Counted from the first letter of the stretch, positions 8,285-16,797 are shown. The stretch is 64,000 nucleotides of DNA from Methylobacterium fujisawaense (GCF_014138435.1 NZ_JACJIM010000002.1:62001-126000); one strand, 5' to 3'. Notes: generated by a model not told the origin, from the sequence alone. Program-made: numbers and translations.

Positions 8285-8763
8285 CAGCCCCAGATCCGGT
8301 AGGGCGCGAGCAGGGCCTGGACGCCGAGCGGCAGCTCGGCCGGCTGGGCGGCCGTGGTGGTGACCGCGTCGCGGCTGCCGTAGAGGTGGCCGACCATCAG
8401 CAGGATCGCGTGCCGGATCGGCGCCGGGACTGTGCTGCGCCCGTCCACCACAGGGTAGCCGGCGCGCCAGCGCACCGTGACGGTGCCGGATTCCGGGTCC
8501 GGCGTCTCGTCGAGGAGGCCGGTGGCGGGCGGGCACGGATAGACCCGGTCGTCCGGATCGAGATTGACCGAGAAGTCGGTCTCCAGCACCTGCTCGCCGA
8601 GGGACCGCCCGAGCCAACCGTCCGGACCGTCGAGCCAGGCGGTGGCCACCTCGACGAGGCCCGCGATCAGGGCGTCCTCGTCGGCGTGATCGACCCGCAG
8701 ATGCGCCTTCGCGTCATCGAGGGCGATGATCGGCGCGGGCGGCACCACCACGGTGACGAGCAT
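8284..8763 (-). CDS. Phage head-tail connector protein (gp6-like)
   Basis: This 159-residue protein starts with APIIALDDAKAHLRVDHADEDALIAGL, the hallmark of the phiE125 gp8/HK97 gp6-like connector family. Later segments (WLGRSLGEQVLETDF and PAPIRHAILLMVGHLYGSRD) match the same family. It forms the ring attached to the portal. The start is separated by 12 bases from the upstream 91-residue gene. Confidence 0.88.
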   Translation of the reverse strand: MLVTVVVPPAPIIALDDAKAHLRVDHADEDALIAGLVEVATAWLDGPDGWLGRSLGEQVLETDFSVNLDPDDRVYPCPPATGLLDETPDPESGTVTVRWRAGYPVVDGRSTVPAPIRHAILLMVGHLYGSRDAVTTTAAQPAELPLGVQALLAPYRIWG

Positions 8764-8775
8764 CGGCCGCTTCGA

Positions 8776-9051
8776 TCAGGCCGGATCGGTGGCCGGTTCG
8801 GCCGCGCGGCGGCGCGCCCGGTCGGCGCGGAGCGCAGTCTCGCTGACTTGGTAGTGCGGTTCGAGCGGCGGCAGCTCGGCTCCGAGCACGGAGCCCGCCA
8901 GCGGGATCGCGTGGCCGAGGCGCTCCAGGTCCTGCGCATGGGCGAGGTCGGTCTCGAACGTGTCGCCGGCCTCGACGAGGCCATTCTTGGCGTTTTGGAT
9001 GCGTGGGTTGTGGAAGACTGTGTTGGCCGTCATGGCGATGCGGTCGGACAT
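8776..9051 (-). CDS. Small hypothetical phage protein between capsid and connector
   Basis: The 91-residue product begins MSDRIAMTANTVFHNPRIQ and ends in an Ala/Arg-rich tail. A clear ribosome-binding site (AGGAGA) lies 7 bases upstream of the ATG. No domain was recognised. Small genes in this position sometimes encode head decoration or completion proteins, but nothing in the sequence proves that here. It is the first minus-strand gene after the inserted gene pair at 9.3-10.5 kb. Confidence 0.65.
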   Translation of the reverse strand: MSDRIAMTANTVFHNPRIQNAKNGLVEAGDTFETDLAHAQDLERLGHAIPLAGSVLGAELPPLEPHYQVSETALRADRARRRAAEPATDPA

Positions 9052-9320
9052 GAATGTCTCCTGGATCGTGCGGAAAGCTCTTTGTCGGTATTCAAAGATT
9101 AGAAACTGACATCTATCTCTATAATCATAAACAAAATAATAAATTCCCTTGAATTTTACCGATGAATATTTCAGAAATAATTGCCATTTAGTCGATTTGC
9201 GCGTCTGTGCTCGCGCGCTATTCCTCGGATGCGCTCATCCACAGCAACTTCTGGTGTGGGCTTTAAGGCGCCTTCAACTCGGTGCGTTCCTTGATATTCT
9301 ATCGACGAAAAGGAACGATC
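9052..9320 (+). promoter_or_regulatory. AT-rich promoter region of the inserted gene pair
   Basis: About 270 bases upstream of the gene at 9321 drop to well under 50% GC (notably 9095-9190), unlike the roughly 70% GC phage genes around it. It presumably contains the promoter of the plus-strand pair. No exact -35/-10 was assigned. Confidence 0.45.
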
Positions 9321-9824
9321 ATGCCGACGAAGCTAAAAATCAAAGTAGGCCACATTGAGTTTGAGTACGAAGGTGATGCTGTATACGATAATGAGGCTGT
9401 AAAAGATCTGTTCAGCCATATCGAGTCGTTCGCTGTTGCTGTGCCTTCGGGCAATTTCGATGCGCTGCCTACGCAGAAAGATCTTGAAAACGGGGATGAA
9501 GGCGCGGGTGATCAATCTGGCATTTCTAATCTCTCAGTGCAGACTGTCGCAGCTCGCCTTGGAGGAAAATCAGCAAAGGATGTCGTGCTTGCTGCCGCCG
9601 GTCATTTGCAAATCTGCCAGGGGATGAAAAGCTTCAGTCGTAAAGAGCTTCTATTGAGTATGCAGAATGCTCATGGATACTACAATCAAACAATGAGCGG
9701 AAACTTAAGTGCGGTCTTGAAGAGGCTCGTAGCCGCGAAGCAGATCATGACGTTGACGGGCGAACAGATGTCGCTGTCTGCAGGTGAGTTGGCGCGTCTG
9801 AGTGCCAAAATTGTTACATCTTGA
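9321..9824 (+). CDS. Hypothetical protein with winged-helix-like C-terminus (cassette gene A)
   Basis: This 167-residue protein starts at MPTKLKIK, with AAAAGGAAC upstream. The N-terminal strand motif KVGHIEFEYEGD followed by a short helix (NEAVKDLFSHIESF) is found at the start of many uncharacterised bacterial proteins. After a linker at residues ~45-70, residues ~85-165 read as helices and a wing (SFSRKELLLSMQ, then LSAVLKRLVAAKQIMTLTGEQMSLS), suggesting a winged-helix fold. GC is far lower than the flanking phage genes. It overlaps gene B by 23 bases, so they form one operon. It lies opposite to the head-gene operon that it interrupts. Confidence 0.7.
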   Translation: MPTKLKIKVGHIEFEYEGDAVYDNEAVKDLFSHIESFAVAVPSGNFDALPTQKDLENGDEGAGDQSGISNLSVQTVAARLGGKSAKDVVLAAAGHLQICQGMKSFSRKELLLSMQNAHGYYNQTMSGNLSAVLKRLVAAKQIMTLTGEQMSLSAGELARLSAKIVTS

Positions 9825-10539
9825 CGACCTAAAGCTCGCCTTGCAGCGAGACGGCCTATCCCGTGCAGACAAGGTTCTCCTTGTCATCGCGAGCATCGGC
9901 CAGCCGGTAAAGAACCCCGCAATCATGGCGCAGGCTCAAGTAGCCGGCTGCAACATGAAGACGTGGAACGTCGCCGACATCCTGTCAAAAGCAAAAGGGA
10001 CAACCCTCAGGGTGCCCGGCGGTTATGAGCTATCCGAAAAGGGTCATGCACGGCTAACCGAACTCGGTGTCAGCAAGCTTCCGCCCGCGGCCGCGAAAGT
10101 CGCACAAGACCTGCGCAAGCACTTAGCGTCGATCAAGGATGAAACGACCCGCGCCTTCATAATTGAAGCTATCCAATGCCACGAGGCAGCCCTCTATCGG
10201 TCAGCTATCGTTATGTCGTGGCTCGCCGCTATCGGCGTGCTGCACAACGAAGTTGTGGCCAACCATCTTATTGCCTTCAACGCTGAGGCAAAGAAGGTTG
10301 ATGGAAAGTGGAAAATTGCAGCAACCACGGACGACCTCGGACGCATGAAGGAGTCCGATTTTCTCGATCGTATTGCTGCGGTCGGAGTAATCGGGAAGAA
10401 CGTGAAAGCGCAACTTGCGGCCGGCCTAAACTTGCGAAACGGCTGTGGTCACCCGAACAGTCTAAAAGTTGGCGCTAACGCGGTTGCTGCACATATTGAG
10501 ATGCTCCTCCTGAATGTTTTCGATAAATTTGCGTCTTAA
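9802..10539 (+). CDS. HEPN-like protein with R-x4-H motif and N-terminal winged-helix-like region (cassette gene B)
   Basis: The product has 245 residues from a GTG at 9802; a TTG at 9811 is an alternative. Residues ~8-90 look like a winged helix (RADKVLLVIASIGQPVKNPAIM, then GGYELSEKGHARLTELG). Residues ~110-245 are all-helical: IIEAIQCHEAALYRSAIVM, a central insert, then LRNGCGHPNSLK and AAHIEMLLLNVF. The R212-x4-H217 motif within LNLRNGCGHP is the catalytic signature of HEPN ribonucleases, and its placement before a final helix fits that fold. HEPN proteins commonly act as toxins or anti-phage effectors. That role is inferred from family knowledge, not shown here. Confidence 0.7.
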   Translation: MPKLLHLDDLKLALQRDGLSRADKVLLVIASIGQPVKNPAIMAQAQVAGCNMKTWNVADILSKAKGTTLRVPGGYELSEKGHARLTELGVSKLPPAAAKVAQDLRKHLASIKDETTRAFIIEAIQCHEAALYRSAIVMSWLAAIGVLHNEVVANHLIAFNAEAKKVDGKWKIAATTDDLGRMKESDFLDRIAAVGVIGKNVKAQLAAGLNLRNGCGHPNSLKVGANAVAAHIEMLLLNVFDKFAS

Positions 10540-10589
10540 CAAGTCCGGCAAATACCCGAGCGTTTCTCAGGGGGAGATCAAACGGTCGC

Positions 10590-11897
10590 TCACTTTCCAC
10601 TCTGCGCCGCGAAGGTCCCCTTGATCAACGCCTGTGGCCGCCGCACCACCAGCGCCAGCCGCTCCTCCGCCAAGATCGTCACCATGTTGCGTACGAAATT
10701 GTCCCGGTCCTCGGTGGAGATCAGCACGCTCGCATCCTCCCGGTCGAAGATCTGCGCCGCGTAGGCGAGCGCGCCGGTGAGGAAGGTGCCGATCGGCATC
10801 GCCAGGGACACCGCCACCGGCAGGCCCCAGAGCGTCGGACCGACGAGGCCCGCCGGGTTCGCCCAGATGTAGCGGCCGTGATCGTCCTTGGTCAGCTCGA
10901 TCGCAGCCCAGTCGGTCGGGTTCAGGACGTGGCCGGTGGCCGGGTAGAGCGCCAGCGTCGCCTGGAGCATGGCGAGCCGCAGCCGGTCGAGGCGGGTCTC
11001 CCCCGCCACCGTGACGCCCGACGGCGCCACGTAGGCGGTCGCCTGCGGCAGCAGGCCGAGCAGGTTGGTGCCGGTGCCGTCGCCGAGCAGGAGCTGCTGT
11101 TCCTCGGCGAATTCCAGCCCGTAGCGCAGCTCGCCGTCGATCTCGCTCTGGAGCTGCGGCGCGTCCGCCAGGATCTGCTTCGAGGCCGGGATCCAGTGCG
11201 CGATGGTCGCCACCTTGGTGTTGGTGATGTCCCACTGGATGTCGGATTGCGGCTTGGCCGCCGAGGGATTCTCCGCCACCGTCTGGGCGTTGAGCGTGCG
11301 CACCGTCTGGCGGGCATACTCGATGATGCTCGAAGTGGTCCGGCCCGGCTGCAGCAGGGCGCGGATCGTCATCGGCCGGCGCGGCAGGCTGGTGCCGGCG
11401 ACGCGGTCGGCCGGCACCAGGGCGGTGGTGGCCGAGGTGCCGGTGGCGCTCGCCGACGTGATCGCCTTCACCTCGATCGCCAGCGAGCCCTTCCAGGCAT
11501 CGCCGCGCAGGCCGGCCGCCTTCACCGCCTCGCTCTCGGCGACGATCCGGCCGACCGACTTGTGTTCCTCGCCGCCCGCCGGGGCGCCACGGCGGGCGAG
11601 CTTCTGCTCCAGCTCGCCGACCCGGGCGGTGAGGCCGCCCATCTCGGTCAGCGCCTTGTCGGCGTCGGCCTTGGTCTCGCCGGTGATCGTGCCGAGGTTC
11701 TTGATCTCGGTTTCGGCCTTCTCGGCGAACGCCTTCACCTCGTCGGTGGCCTTCTTCAGCTCGGCCGCCAACGTGCCGATGTCGGCATCCCGGCCCTCAT
11801 TGGGCTTGTCGAGGGCGACGCGCGGCAGGCCGGGAAGAGCACAGGCGGCCAGGAACGAGGCCGGGATGCCGCCGGTTTGCGTGCGGTGAACGGTCAT
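10590..11897 (-). CDS. HK97-type major capsid protein
   Basis: The product has 435 residues. Residues ~30-110 form a charged coiled-coil scaffold-like delta region (ELKKATDEVKAFAEKAE). The capsid domain follows from about residue 145: IRALLQPGRTTSSIIEYARQ, KPQSDIQWDITNTKVATIAHWIPASKQ, LGDGTGTNLLGLL, HVLNPTDWAAIELTKDDHG, and the C-terminal RRPQALIKGTF. The start overlaps the protease stop (ATGA). HK97-fold proteins assemble the icosahedral head, and the N-terminal part is removed by the neighbouring protease. Confidence 0.95.
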   Translation of the reverse strand: MTVHRTQTGGIPASFLAACALPGLPRVALDKPNEGRDADIGTLAAELKKATDEVKAFAEKAETEIKNLGTITGETKADADKALTEMGGLTARVGELEQKLARRGAPAGGEEHKSVGRIVAESEAVKAAGLRGDAWKGSLAIEVKAITSASATGTSATTALVPADRVAGTSLPRRPMTIRALLQPGRTTSSIIEYARQTVRTLNAQTVAENPSAAKPQSDIQWDITNTKVATIAHWIPASKQILADAPQLQSEIDGELRYGLEFAEEQQLLLGDGTGTNLLGLLPQATAYVAPSGVTVAGETRLDRLRLAMLQATLALYPATGHVLNPTDWAAIELTKDDHGRYIWANPAGLVGPTLWGLPVAVSLAMPIGTFLTGALAYAAQIFDREDASVLISTEDRDNFVRNMVTILAEERLALVVRRPQALIKGTFAAQSGK

Positions 11898-12787
11898 GAT
11901 CGATCCCTTGAGAGTTGAGGCAGCTTGAAACCGGACAGCAGCGCCCAGAGCGCGGCCGTGTCTTCGGGCGTCGCCGTGCCCTCGACCCGCGGGGCGGCCG
12001 TGAAGCGACGCGCGGCGATGGAGCGGGCCTGCTTGTGCGAAAGCCCGCACTCCTCCCGGAGCAGGGCCTCGACATCGCGCAGCGTCGGGGCGACCTTCCA
12101 GGCGTCCAGATCCTCGGGCGCACGGGAGCCGGTCAGCGCTTCGAATCCGTCGCGCAGATGGTTCATCACCTGCGCACGCTCCTTCAGCGTGGGACTTCCG
12201 TAGGGGTCGGCCCCCATGTGCTTGTCGTGCAGGCGCATCGCCGCGGCGATCGAGGCGGCGGCGGCCGCGGCGTCGGGCTGGGCCAGGGCCGTCTTGACCG
12301 CGTCGACCAGGGCGAGGCCGTTCGACGGCGTGTCCACGAGGCTGATCTCGCCCAGATTGATCGCCTTGAGGCTGCGGCGCGGCTCGCCGGCTTTGGCGCC
12401 GTAGATCGCCCCGCCGGGGGCGACCCGGTAGCCGATCGACAAGCCCGGGAAGGCCCCGTCCTTCACCCGCTCGAACAGGTTGCGGCCGGCATCGGTGTTC
12501 ATGCCGGAGATCTTGCCCTTGGCGCGCAGGCCCTTCCCGTCCTCGGCGAGATCGGTCCAGATCCCGACGGCGCGCTGGCCGCCGAGCTGCGGCAGGCCGT
12601 GGTTGACGTGCATCGGCACCGTGCCGCCAACAGCCTTGCGCTCGGCCAAAGTCGCCGCGAAGGCGCCGGGCAGAATCCGGTCGCCGTGCTGGTCGACGTT
12701 GCCGAAGACGGCGCCGTAGCCCTCGAACTCGCCCGCATCGGGAGAGCCCGCGAACTTCAGTTCGAGGGGGACGATGACGGTGTCCAT
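11894..12787 (-). CDS. HK97 family prohead protease (peptidase S78)
   Basis: This 297-residue serine protease matures the prohead. The family pattern is present: GEFEGYGAVFGNVDQHGDRILPGAF-like N-terminus, His in MHVNHG (residue ~63), Ser in FPGLSIGY (residue ~117), and the LGEISLVDTPSN strand. It is longer than usual because of a C-terminal ~120-residue extension (DLDAWKVAPTLRDVEALLREECGLSHKQAR), a segment often seen in alphaproteobacterial phage proteases. It ends overlapping the capsid ATG. Confidence 0.93.
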   Translation of the reverse strand: MDTVIVPLELKFAGSPDAGEFEGYGAVFGNVDQHGDRILPGAFAATLAERKAVGGTVPMHVNHGLPQLGGQRAVGIWTDLAEDGKGLRAKGKISGMNTDAGRNLFERVKDGAFPGLSIGYRVAPGGAIYGAKAGEPRRSLKAINLGEISLVDTPSNGLALVDAVKTALAQPDAAAAAASIAAAMRLHDKHMGADPYGSPTLKERAQVMNHLRDGFEALTGSRAPEDLDAWKVAPTLRDVEALLREECGLSHKQARSIAARRFTAAPRVEGTATPEDTAALWALLSGFKLPQLSRDRS

Positions 12788-12925
12788 AGGGGATTCCTCG
12801 GACCGGACGTTGGGTCGGATTTCTTGAACGGGGCCGACGGATCGGGTAGCCTTCGGTCAGGCGCGGACCCGTCGACCGTTTCGGACGTCAAGCCCAAGGG
12901 CGATCGCGAGATCGGGCACGCGGCA

Positions 12926-14893
12926 TCAGCGGGCCGCGCCACCTCTGCCCCCAATCTTGTAGAACGTGTGTAGCGTGAGCGATCGGCTCCGCTTGCGCAC
13001 CGCCAGCACCGCCTCGTAGGTCTGCCCACGGATCGTGTGCCTGACGACGACGCCCTGCAGCGCCTGCCCTCGCGTCTTGCCGCCGCGCGTGACCGTTCCC
13101 TTCCGAAGCAGGCGCGGCAGGTTGCGGTAGTCGCTGGGCGTGATCGGGTTGGCCTCGCCGCTGCCGGGGCCATGCCGGCGGTCGATGTGGCGAACGAATT
13201 CCGCCGTGACGCCATGCCGCCAGCCGTCCACGTCCTGTCCCGCATGGGCCGAGAACCGCGCTCCGTGGACGCGGCCCAGGTCGAGCACGTCCCGGTGCGA
13301 CCGGTCGGCCAGGGCGCGCGTCGCCAGCCGCTTCGCCGCCCGTCCGCCGCCGCCGGCTCCGGCGAACCGGCCGTCCGCATCGCGCGGGTGCTTCGCCGGA
13401 TCGAACGCCTTCAGTCCCGCGTGCGCGCCGTCGAGGGCGCCGAACAGCGCTTCGCGGTCAAAAGGGCCGCGGCCGGTCGGCCCACCTCCGCCCGCTCGAT
13501 TTCCGTCCGGCGGGACCGTCTCCGCGCTCGGCGCCACCGGCCGTTCCCGCCGCATCACCGCCACCGTGCCGAGATCGTCGATCGGCAGCAGGTTCGCCTG
13601 CACCGTGAGCTTGGCGGCCCCGCCGCCGCGGCGGTCGAGGTTCTCCTTCTCGCGGATCTCGTCGCGATCCATGATCCCGTTCTGGGCGAAGGAGGCGTAG
13701 AGCTTGGCCCGGGCCGCGCTGTCGGCCCGCAGCAGGCCCTCCACGGCGAACTCGGCGTAGAGCGTCGCCCGCTCGGCCGGCTCGATCAGGCGGAGATGGA
13801 TCGCCGCCTCGATCCGCCGGAGCTGCGCCCGCAGGCCGAGCGCCAGCCAGGACAGGGCGATCTGCTCGACGCCCGTGCCCCACATGGTCTGCCCCTCGGA
13901 GGCGTGCCCGATCAGGATCGGCGGGATGCCGAACCAGCGGCAGATCTCCTCCACGTGCCAGCGGCGCGATTCGAGCAGCTGGCTGTCGGCCGGCGACAGG
14001 CTGACGGCCGAGAACTTCATCCCGGCCTCCAGCACGAACACGCCGCCGGCGTTGCTGGAGCCGGCCAGCGGCGCCACCACGTTCTCACGCAGGTCCTTGC
14101 GCTGCTCCGGCTTCAGGACCTGGTCCATCTGGAGCACGCCGCTCGGGCGCACGCCGTTGGCGAAGAGCTTGTTCGACACCTCGTCGGCCGCCAGCGCCGC
14201 CGAGACCGTCTGCCGGGCGAATTTCAGGGGCGACAACCCGCGCAGGCCGTCGCTGCCGAAGGCCCGGAGGTGGAACACGTCCGCCTCGCCGAGCGACCGG
14301 ACGCCCAGCGGGTCGGCATAATCGTAGACCAGCGCGCCGTCGGGATCCCGGCGGACCGTCACGCGGTCGGCCTGAAGGGGCTGCAGCGCGATCAGGCGCC
14401 CGCCCGCGCGGATCTTCTCGGCGAAGGCGTCCCCGTGCAGGCACAGGGACAGGACCGCGCCCTCCCAGAACTCCACTGCCGTGTGCTCGCCGTCGGGCGA
14501 GACCCGCAGCAGAAGGCTCAGCGGGTGATCCGGGGCGGGGCTCCGGCCGCCATCGGCCTCGCGGCGGTAGAGCGCCAGCGGCAGAGTGGCGATCGTCTCC
14601 GCCAGGAGCTTCACGCAGGCCCAGAAGGCCGAGACCTGCAGGGCCGTGTCGGGGGTGACCGGCTTGCCGGCGGCCGCATCGGCATAGCCGAACAGCCGGC
14701 CCCAGATCCGCGCCGCCTTGGCGTCGTCGGCCCGCAGCGGCGCGGCCTTCGTCTCCCACCGTGCCGCCGGCCCGGCTCCGGGCGGCGGGGCAGGACCTCG
14801 TGCGCCAGGCGCAGGCGCTCCGACGCCGGAGCGTCGGGGCGTGAGCGCCGGCCAGCACCCGGTCGCCCGAACCTGGGCGGCCCCGTCCCGCAT
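12926..14893 (-). CDS. Phage portal protein with C-terminal PBECR-like nuclease domain; 5' end uncertain
   Basis: The portal domain runs from about 14720 (KAARIWGRLFGYADAAAGK) through VSAFWACVKLLAETIATLPL, HLRAFGSDGLRGLSPLKFAR and RWFGIPPILIGHASEG to EKENLDRRGGG. A linker KAFDPAKHPRDADGRFAG follows. The last ~120 residues (GVTAEFVRHIDRRHGPG, ITPSDYRNLPRLLRKG, VRKRSRSLTLHTFYKI) resemble the PBECR (Barnase-EndoU-ColicinE5/D-RelE-like) nuclease domains of phage polyvalent proteins. The first plausible ATG is 14893, but the ~45 residues after it are low-complexity Pro/Gly/Ala. Similarity breaks off near 14758, so the true start may have been lost. It converges head-to-head with the gene at 14841. 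Confidence 0.85.
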   Translation of the reverse strand: MRDGAAQVRATGCWPALTPRRSGVGAPAPGARGPAPPPGAGPAARWETKAAPLRADDAKAARIWGRLFGYADAAAGKPVTPDTALQVSAFWACVKLLAETIATLPLALYRREADGGRSPAPDHPLSLLLRVSPDGEHTAVEFWEGAVLSLCLHGDAFAEKIRAGGRLIALQPLQADRVTVRRDPDGALVYDYADPLGVRSLGEADVFHLRAFGSDGLRGLSPLKFARQTVSAALAADEVSNKLFANGVRPSGVLQMDQVLKPEQRKDLRENVVAPLAGSSNAGGVFVLEAGMKFSAVSLSPADSQLLESRRWHVEEICRWFGIPPILIGHASEGQTMWGTGVEQIALSWLALGLRAQLRRIEAAIHLRLIEPAERATLYAEFAVEGLLRADSAARAKLYASFAQNGIMDRDEIREKENLDRRGGGAAKLTVQANLLPIDDLGTVAVMRRERPVAPSAETVPPDGNRAGGGGPTGRGPFDREALFGALDGAHAGLKAFDPAKHPRDADGRFAGAGGGGRAAKRLATRALADRSHRDVLDLGRVHGARFSAHAGQDVDGWRHGVTAEFVRHIDRRHGPGSGEANPITPSDYRNLPRLLRKGTVTRGGKTRGQALQGVVVRHTIRGQTYEAVLAVRKRSRSLTLHTFYKIGGRGGAAR

Positions 14894-15233
14894 CGGCGGC
14901 GCGCGCCACATCTGCCTGGAATGCGGCCGGCCCTTCGCGGCGGCCGTCAGCGGCGCCGAGTTCTGCGGGCCGGCCTGCCGCATGGTCTTCAACAACCGGC
15001 GGGCCCGGCGCGGGGCCGAGCTCTACGACCTGTTCATGGCCCTGCGCCACGACCGGGCCACGGCCACGCGGTTCAAGGTCTGGCGGCTGCTCAACCGCCT
15101 CGCGGCGATCTTCCGCGACGAGGACCGGCGGGAGCGGGACGGCCGCAAGTCCTGGCGGGACCCGGCGACGATCATCGAGCGCCGGCCGTATCTGAAGGCC
15201 GAACGACTCGTTCCCGCGCGGAGATCGGGATGA
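14841..15233 (+). CDS. Zinc-finger protein of prophage integration module
   Basis: The product has 130 residues from GTG at 14841; the exact start is uncertain. It contains a CxxC...C-x3-C metal site (ICLECGRPFAAAVSGAEFCG followed by PACR). The conserved segment NNRRARRGAELYDLFMALR comes next, then a basic helical C-terminus with RRPYLKAERL. Small proteins like this are common beside integrases in alphaproteobacterial prophages. Its stop overlaps the ATG of the next gene, so the three genes up to the integrase form an operon. The function is unknown. Confidence 0.75.
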   Translation: MSAGQHPVARTWAAPSRIGGARHICLECGRPFAAAVSGAEFCGPACRMVFNNRRARRGAELYDLFMALRHDRATATRFKVWRLLNRLAAIFRDEDRRERDGRKSWRDPATIIERRPYLKAERLVPARRSG

Positions 15234-15475
15234 CGACGCTGCCGCCGGGTCTCATTCCACGGGGCCTGACCCGCGAGCAGGCGGCGGCGTATTGCGGCTG
15301 CGAATCGCTGGCGGCCTTCGATGACTGGGTGCGCCGGGGAATCGTGCCACGGGCCATGACGGGCACAACCCGCTGGGATCGCAGAGCGATCGACCGGGCT
15401 CTTGATCGACGATCCGGCCTGCTGTCCGATCCCGGTCCGTCGATCGACGAGTGGTTGGCGGAACATGCGCGTTAG
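15230..15475 (+). CDS. Excisionase-like small DNA-binding protein
   Basis: This 81-residue protein has the pattern of winged-helix AlpA/Xis-type regulators: GLTREQAAAYCGC (recognition-helix region), DWVRRGIVPRAMTGTTRWDRRAIDRAL. It begins with an ATGA overlap with the preceding gene and overlaps the integrase by 11 bases. Next to an integrase it probably controls the direction of recombination or early transcription. Confidence 0.75.
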   Translation: MTTLPPGLIPRGLTREQAAAYCGCESLAAFDDWVRRGIVPRAMTGTTRWDRRAIDRALDRRSGLLSDPGPSIDEWLAEHAR

Positions 15476-16529
15476 GCTCAAGGGCATCAACACCGTCCGG
15501 CGCAAACTCGCCGACGGCACGATTCGCACGCACCACTATCACCGTGCGACAGGCACGAAGCTCCCGGGCGAACCCGGCTCGGCCGAGTTCCTCGCCGCCT
15601 TCGAAGCGGCAGGCCGCACAGCCGCGCTGGCGCGCAGCGCGGGCACGGTCGCGTGGCTGATCCGCCAATATCAGGCGAGCCGGGCCTGGACGAAGAAGCT
15701 CTCCGAGACGACGCGGGAGAACGCCCAGTTCGACGTCCGAGCCTGCGAGGCGAAGTGGGGCACCACCCCGCTCAAGATCGTCGAAAATCCCCGCAGCCGG
15801 CCGGGCTTCCTGCGCTGGCACGAGCAGCTCGCCGAGGCCCATCCGCGTGCGGCCGACATGAAGCTGTCGCGGCTCGCGACGATCTTTGCCTGGGGCGTGG
15901 ACCAGGGCCATCTCGCCCACAACCCGATCGCCACGTTCGAGCGCGCCTACCGCTCGGATCGATCCGAGCGGATCTGGATGCCCGAGCATGTCGCGGCTTT
16001 CGCCGCGGCGGCCACGCCGGAAATCTGGCTCGCGATGATGCTCGCGCTCCACACCGGCCAGCGGCAGGGGGATCTCCTGACGCTTTCCTGGAGCGCCTGG
16101 GACGGGCACGCGATCACGCTGCGCCAGGGTAAGAGCCGGCGGCTCGTCTTCGTCCCGGCGACGCGGGCCTTGAAGGCTGCGCTCGATGCGGCGCCGCGCC
16201 GGGCTACGACGATCCTCGTCGCAGTTCGCGGGGCACCTTGGCGCAAGCGCCGATTCCACGAGGTATGGAGCGAGACGTTCGCGGCCGCGCGAATCACGGA
16301 GGACCTGCACTTCCACGATCTCCGGGGCACGGCGGTGACGATGCTGGCCGAGGCCGGCTGCACGGTCCCGGAAATCGCGACGATCACCGGGCACAGCCAA
16401 GCACACGCACAAAAGATTCTGGATCGCTATCTCGCCCGCACGCGGAGCCTCGCCGAATCAGCGATCGCGAAGCTCGACGATCACCGTCGGAACCGGGTCG
16501 GTTTGCAAACGGACTTGCAAACGGCGTGA
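15465..16529 (+). CDS. Prophage tyrosine recombinase/integrase
   Basis: The product has 354 residues starting MRVRLKGINTVRRKL. An N-terminal arm-binding and SAM-like core-binding region spans residues ~1-165. The catalytic domain has the full set: Arg in LHTGQRQGDLLTLSW, Lys in RQGKSRRL, the HDLRG box (HFHDLRGTAV), His in TGHSQAH and the nucleophile Tyr in ILDRYLAR. It reads toward tRNA-Pro, whose 3' end is 40 bases downstream, so this tRNA is the integration site. The enzyme looks intact. Confidence 0.95.
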   Translation: MRVRLKGINTVRRKLADGTIRTHHYHRATGTKLPGEPGSAEFLAAFEAAGRTAALARSAGTVAWLIRQYQASRAWTKKLSETTRENAQFDVRACEAKWGTTPLKIVENPRSRPGFLRWHEQLAEAHPRAADMKLSRLATIFAWGVDQGHLAHNPIATFERAYRSDRSERIWMPEHVAAFAAAATPEIWLAMMLALHTGQRQGDLLTLSWSAWDGHAITLRQGKSRRLVFVPATRALKAALDAAPRRATTILVAVRGAPWRKRRFHEVWSETFAAARITEDLHFHDLRGTAVTMLAEAGCTVPEIATITGHSQAHAQKILDRYLARTRSLAESAIAKLDDHRRNRVGLQTDLQTA

Positions 16530-16568
16530 TGTGCGGTTCCGGAAAGACCGCTAAGCCGTTGAAAGTAA

Positions 16569-16645
16569 TGGTCGGAGTGGCCGGACTTGAACCGACGACC
16601 CCCTGTCCCCCAGACAGGTGCGCTACCGGGCTGCGCTACACTCCG
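16569..16645 (-). tRNA. tRNA-Pro (GGG), prophage attachment site
   Basis: The minus strand gives CGGAGTG...CACTCCGACCA with an encoded CCA. The anticodon stem CCTGT/ACAGG encloses loop CTGGGGG, which gives anticodon GGG. The gene is 77 bases long and all arms pair. The 3' end faces the integrase gene, the usual layout for a phage att site. The partner att copy at the far prophage end must be left of the window. Confidence 0.95.
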
Positions 16646-16797
16646 ACGCCGCTTAGGCTCGCGGCTCTTAGCCTCCGCGCAGCGCCCGCGCAACCCCTTC
16701 CGGCATCCGGGTTCCGCGCCGCGAGGCCGGCAGATGCTGGCACTTGCGGATCAGGACCGCTACGGGGAGCCCCCGCCCCGACGATTGCCAGAGGATC

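Noticed and set aside
13037..15475. 812-codon plus-strand open frame opposite the portal gene
   Set aside because: Only its last 82 codons are real (excisionase-like gene at 15230); the rest is antisense to portal and lacks protein-like features.
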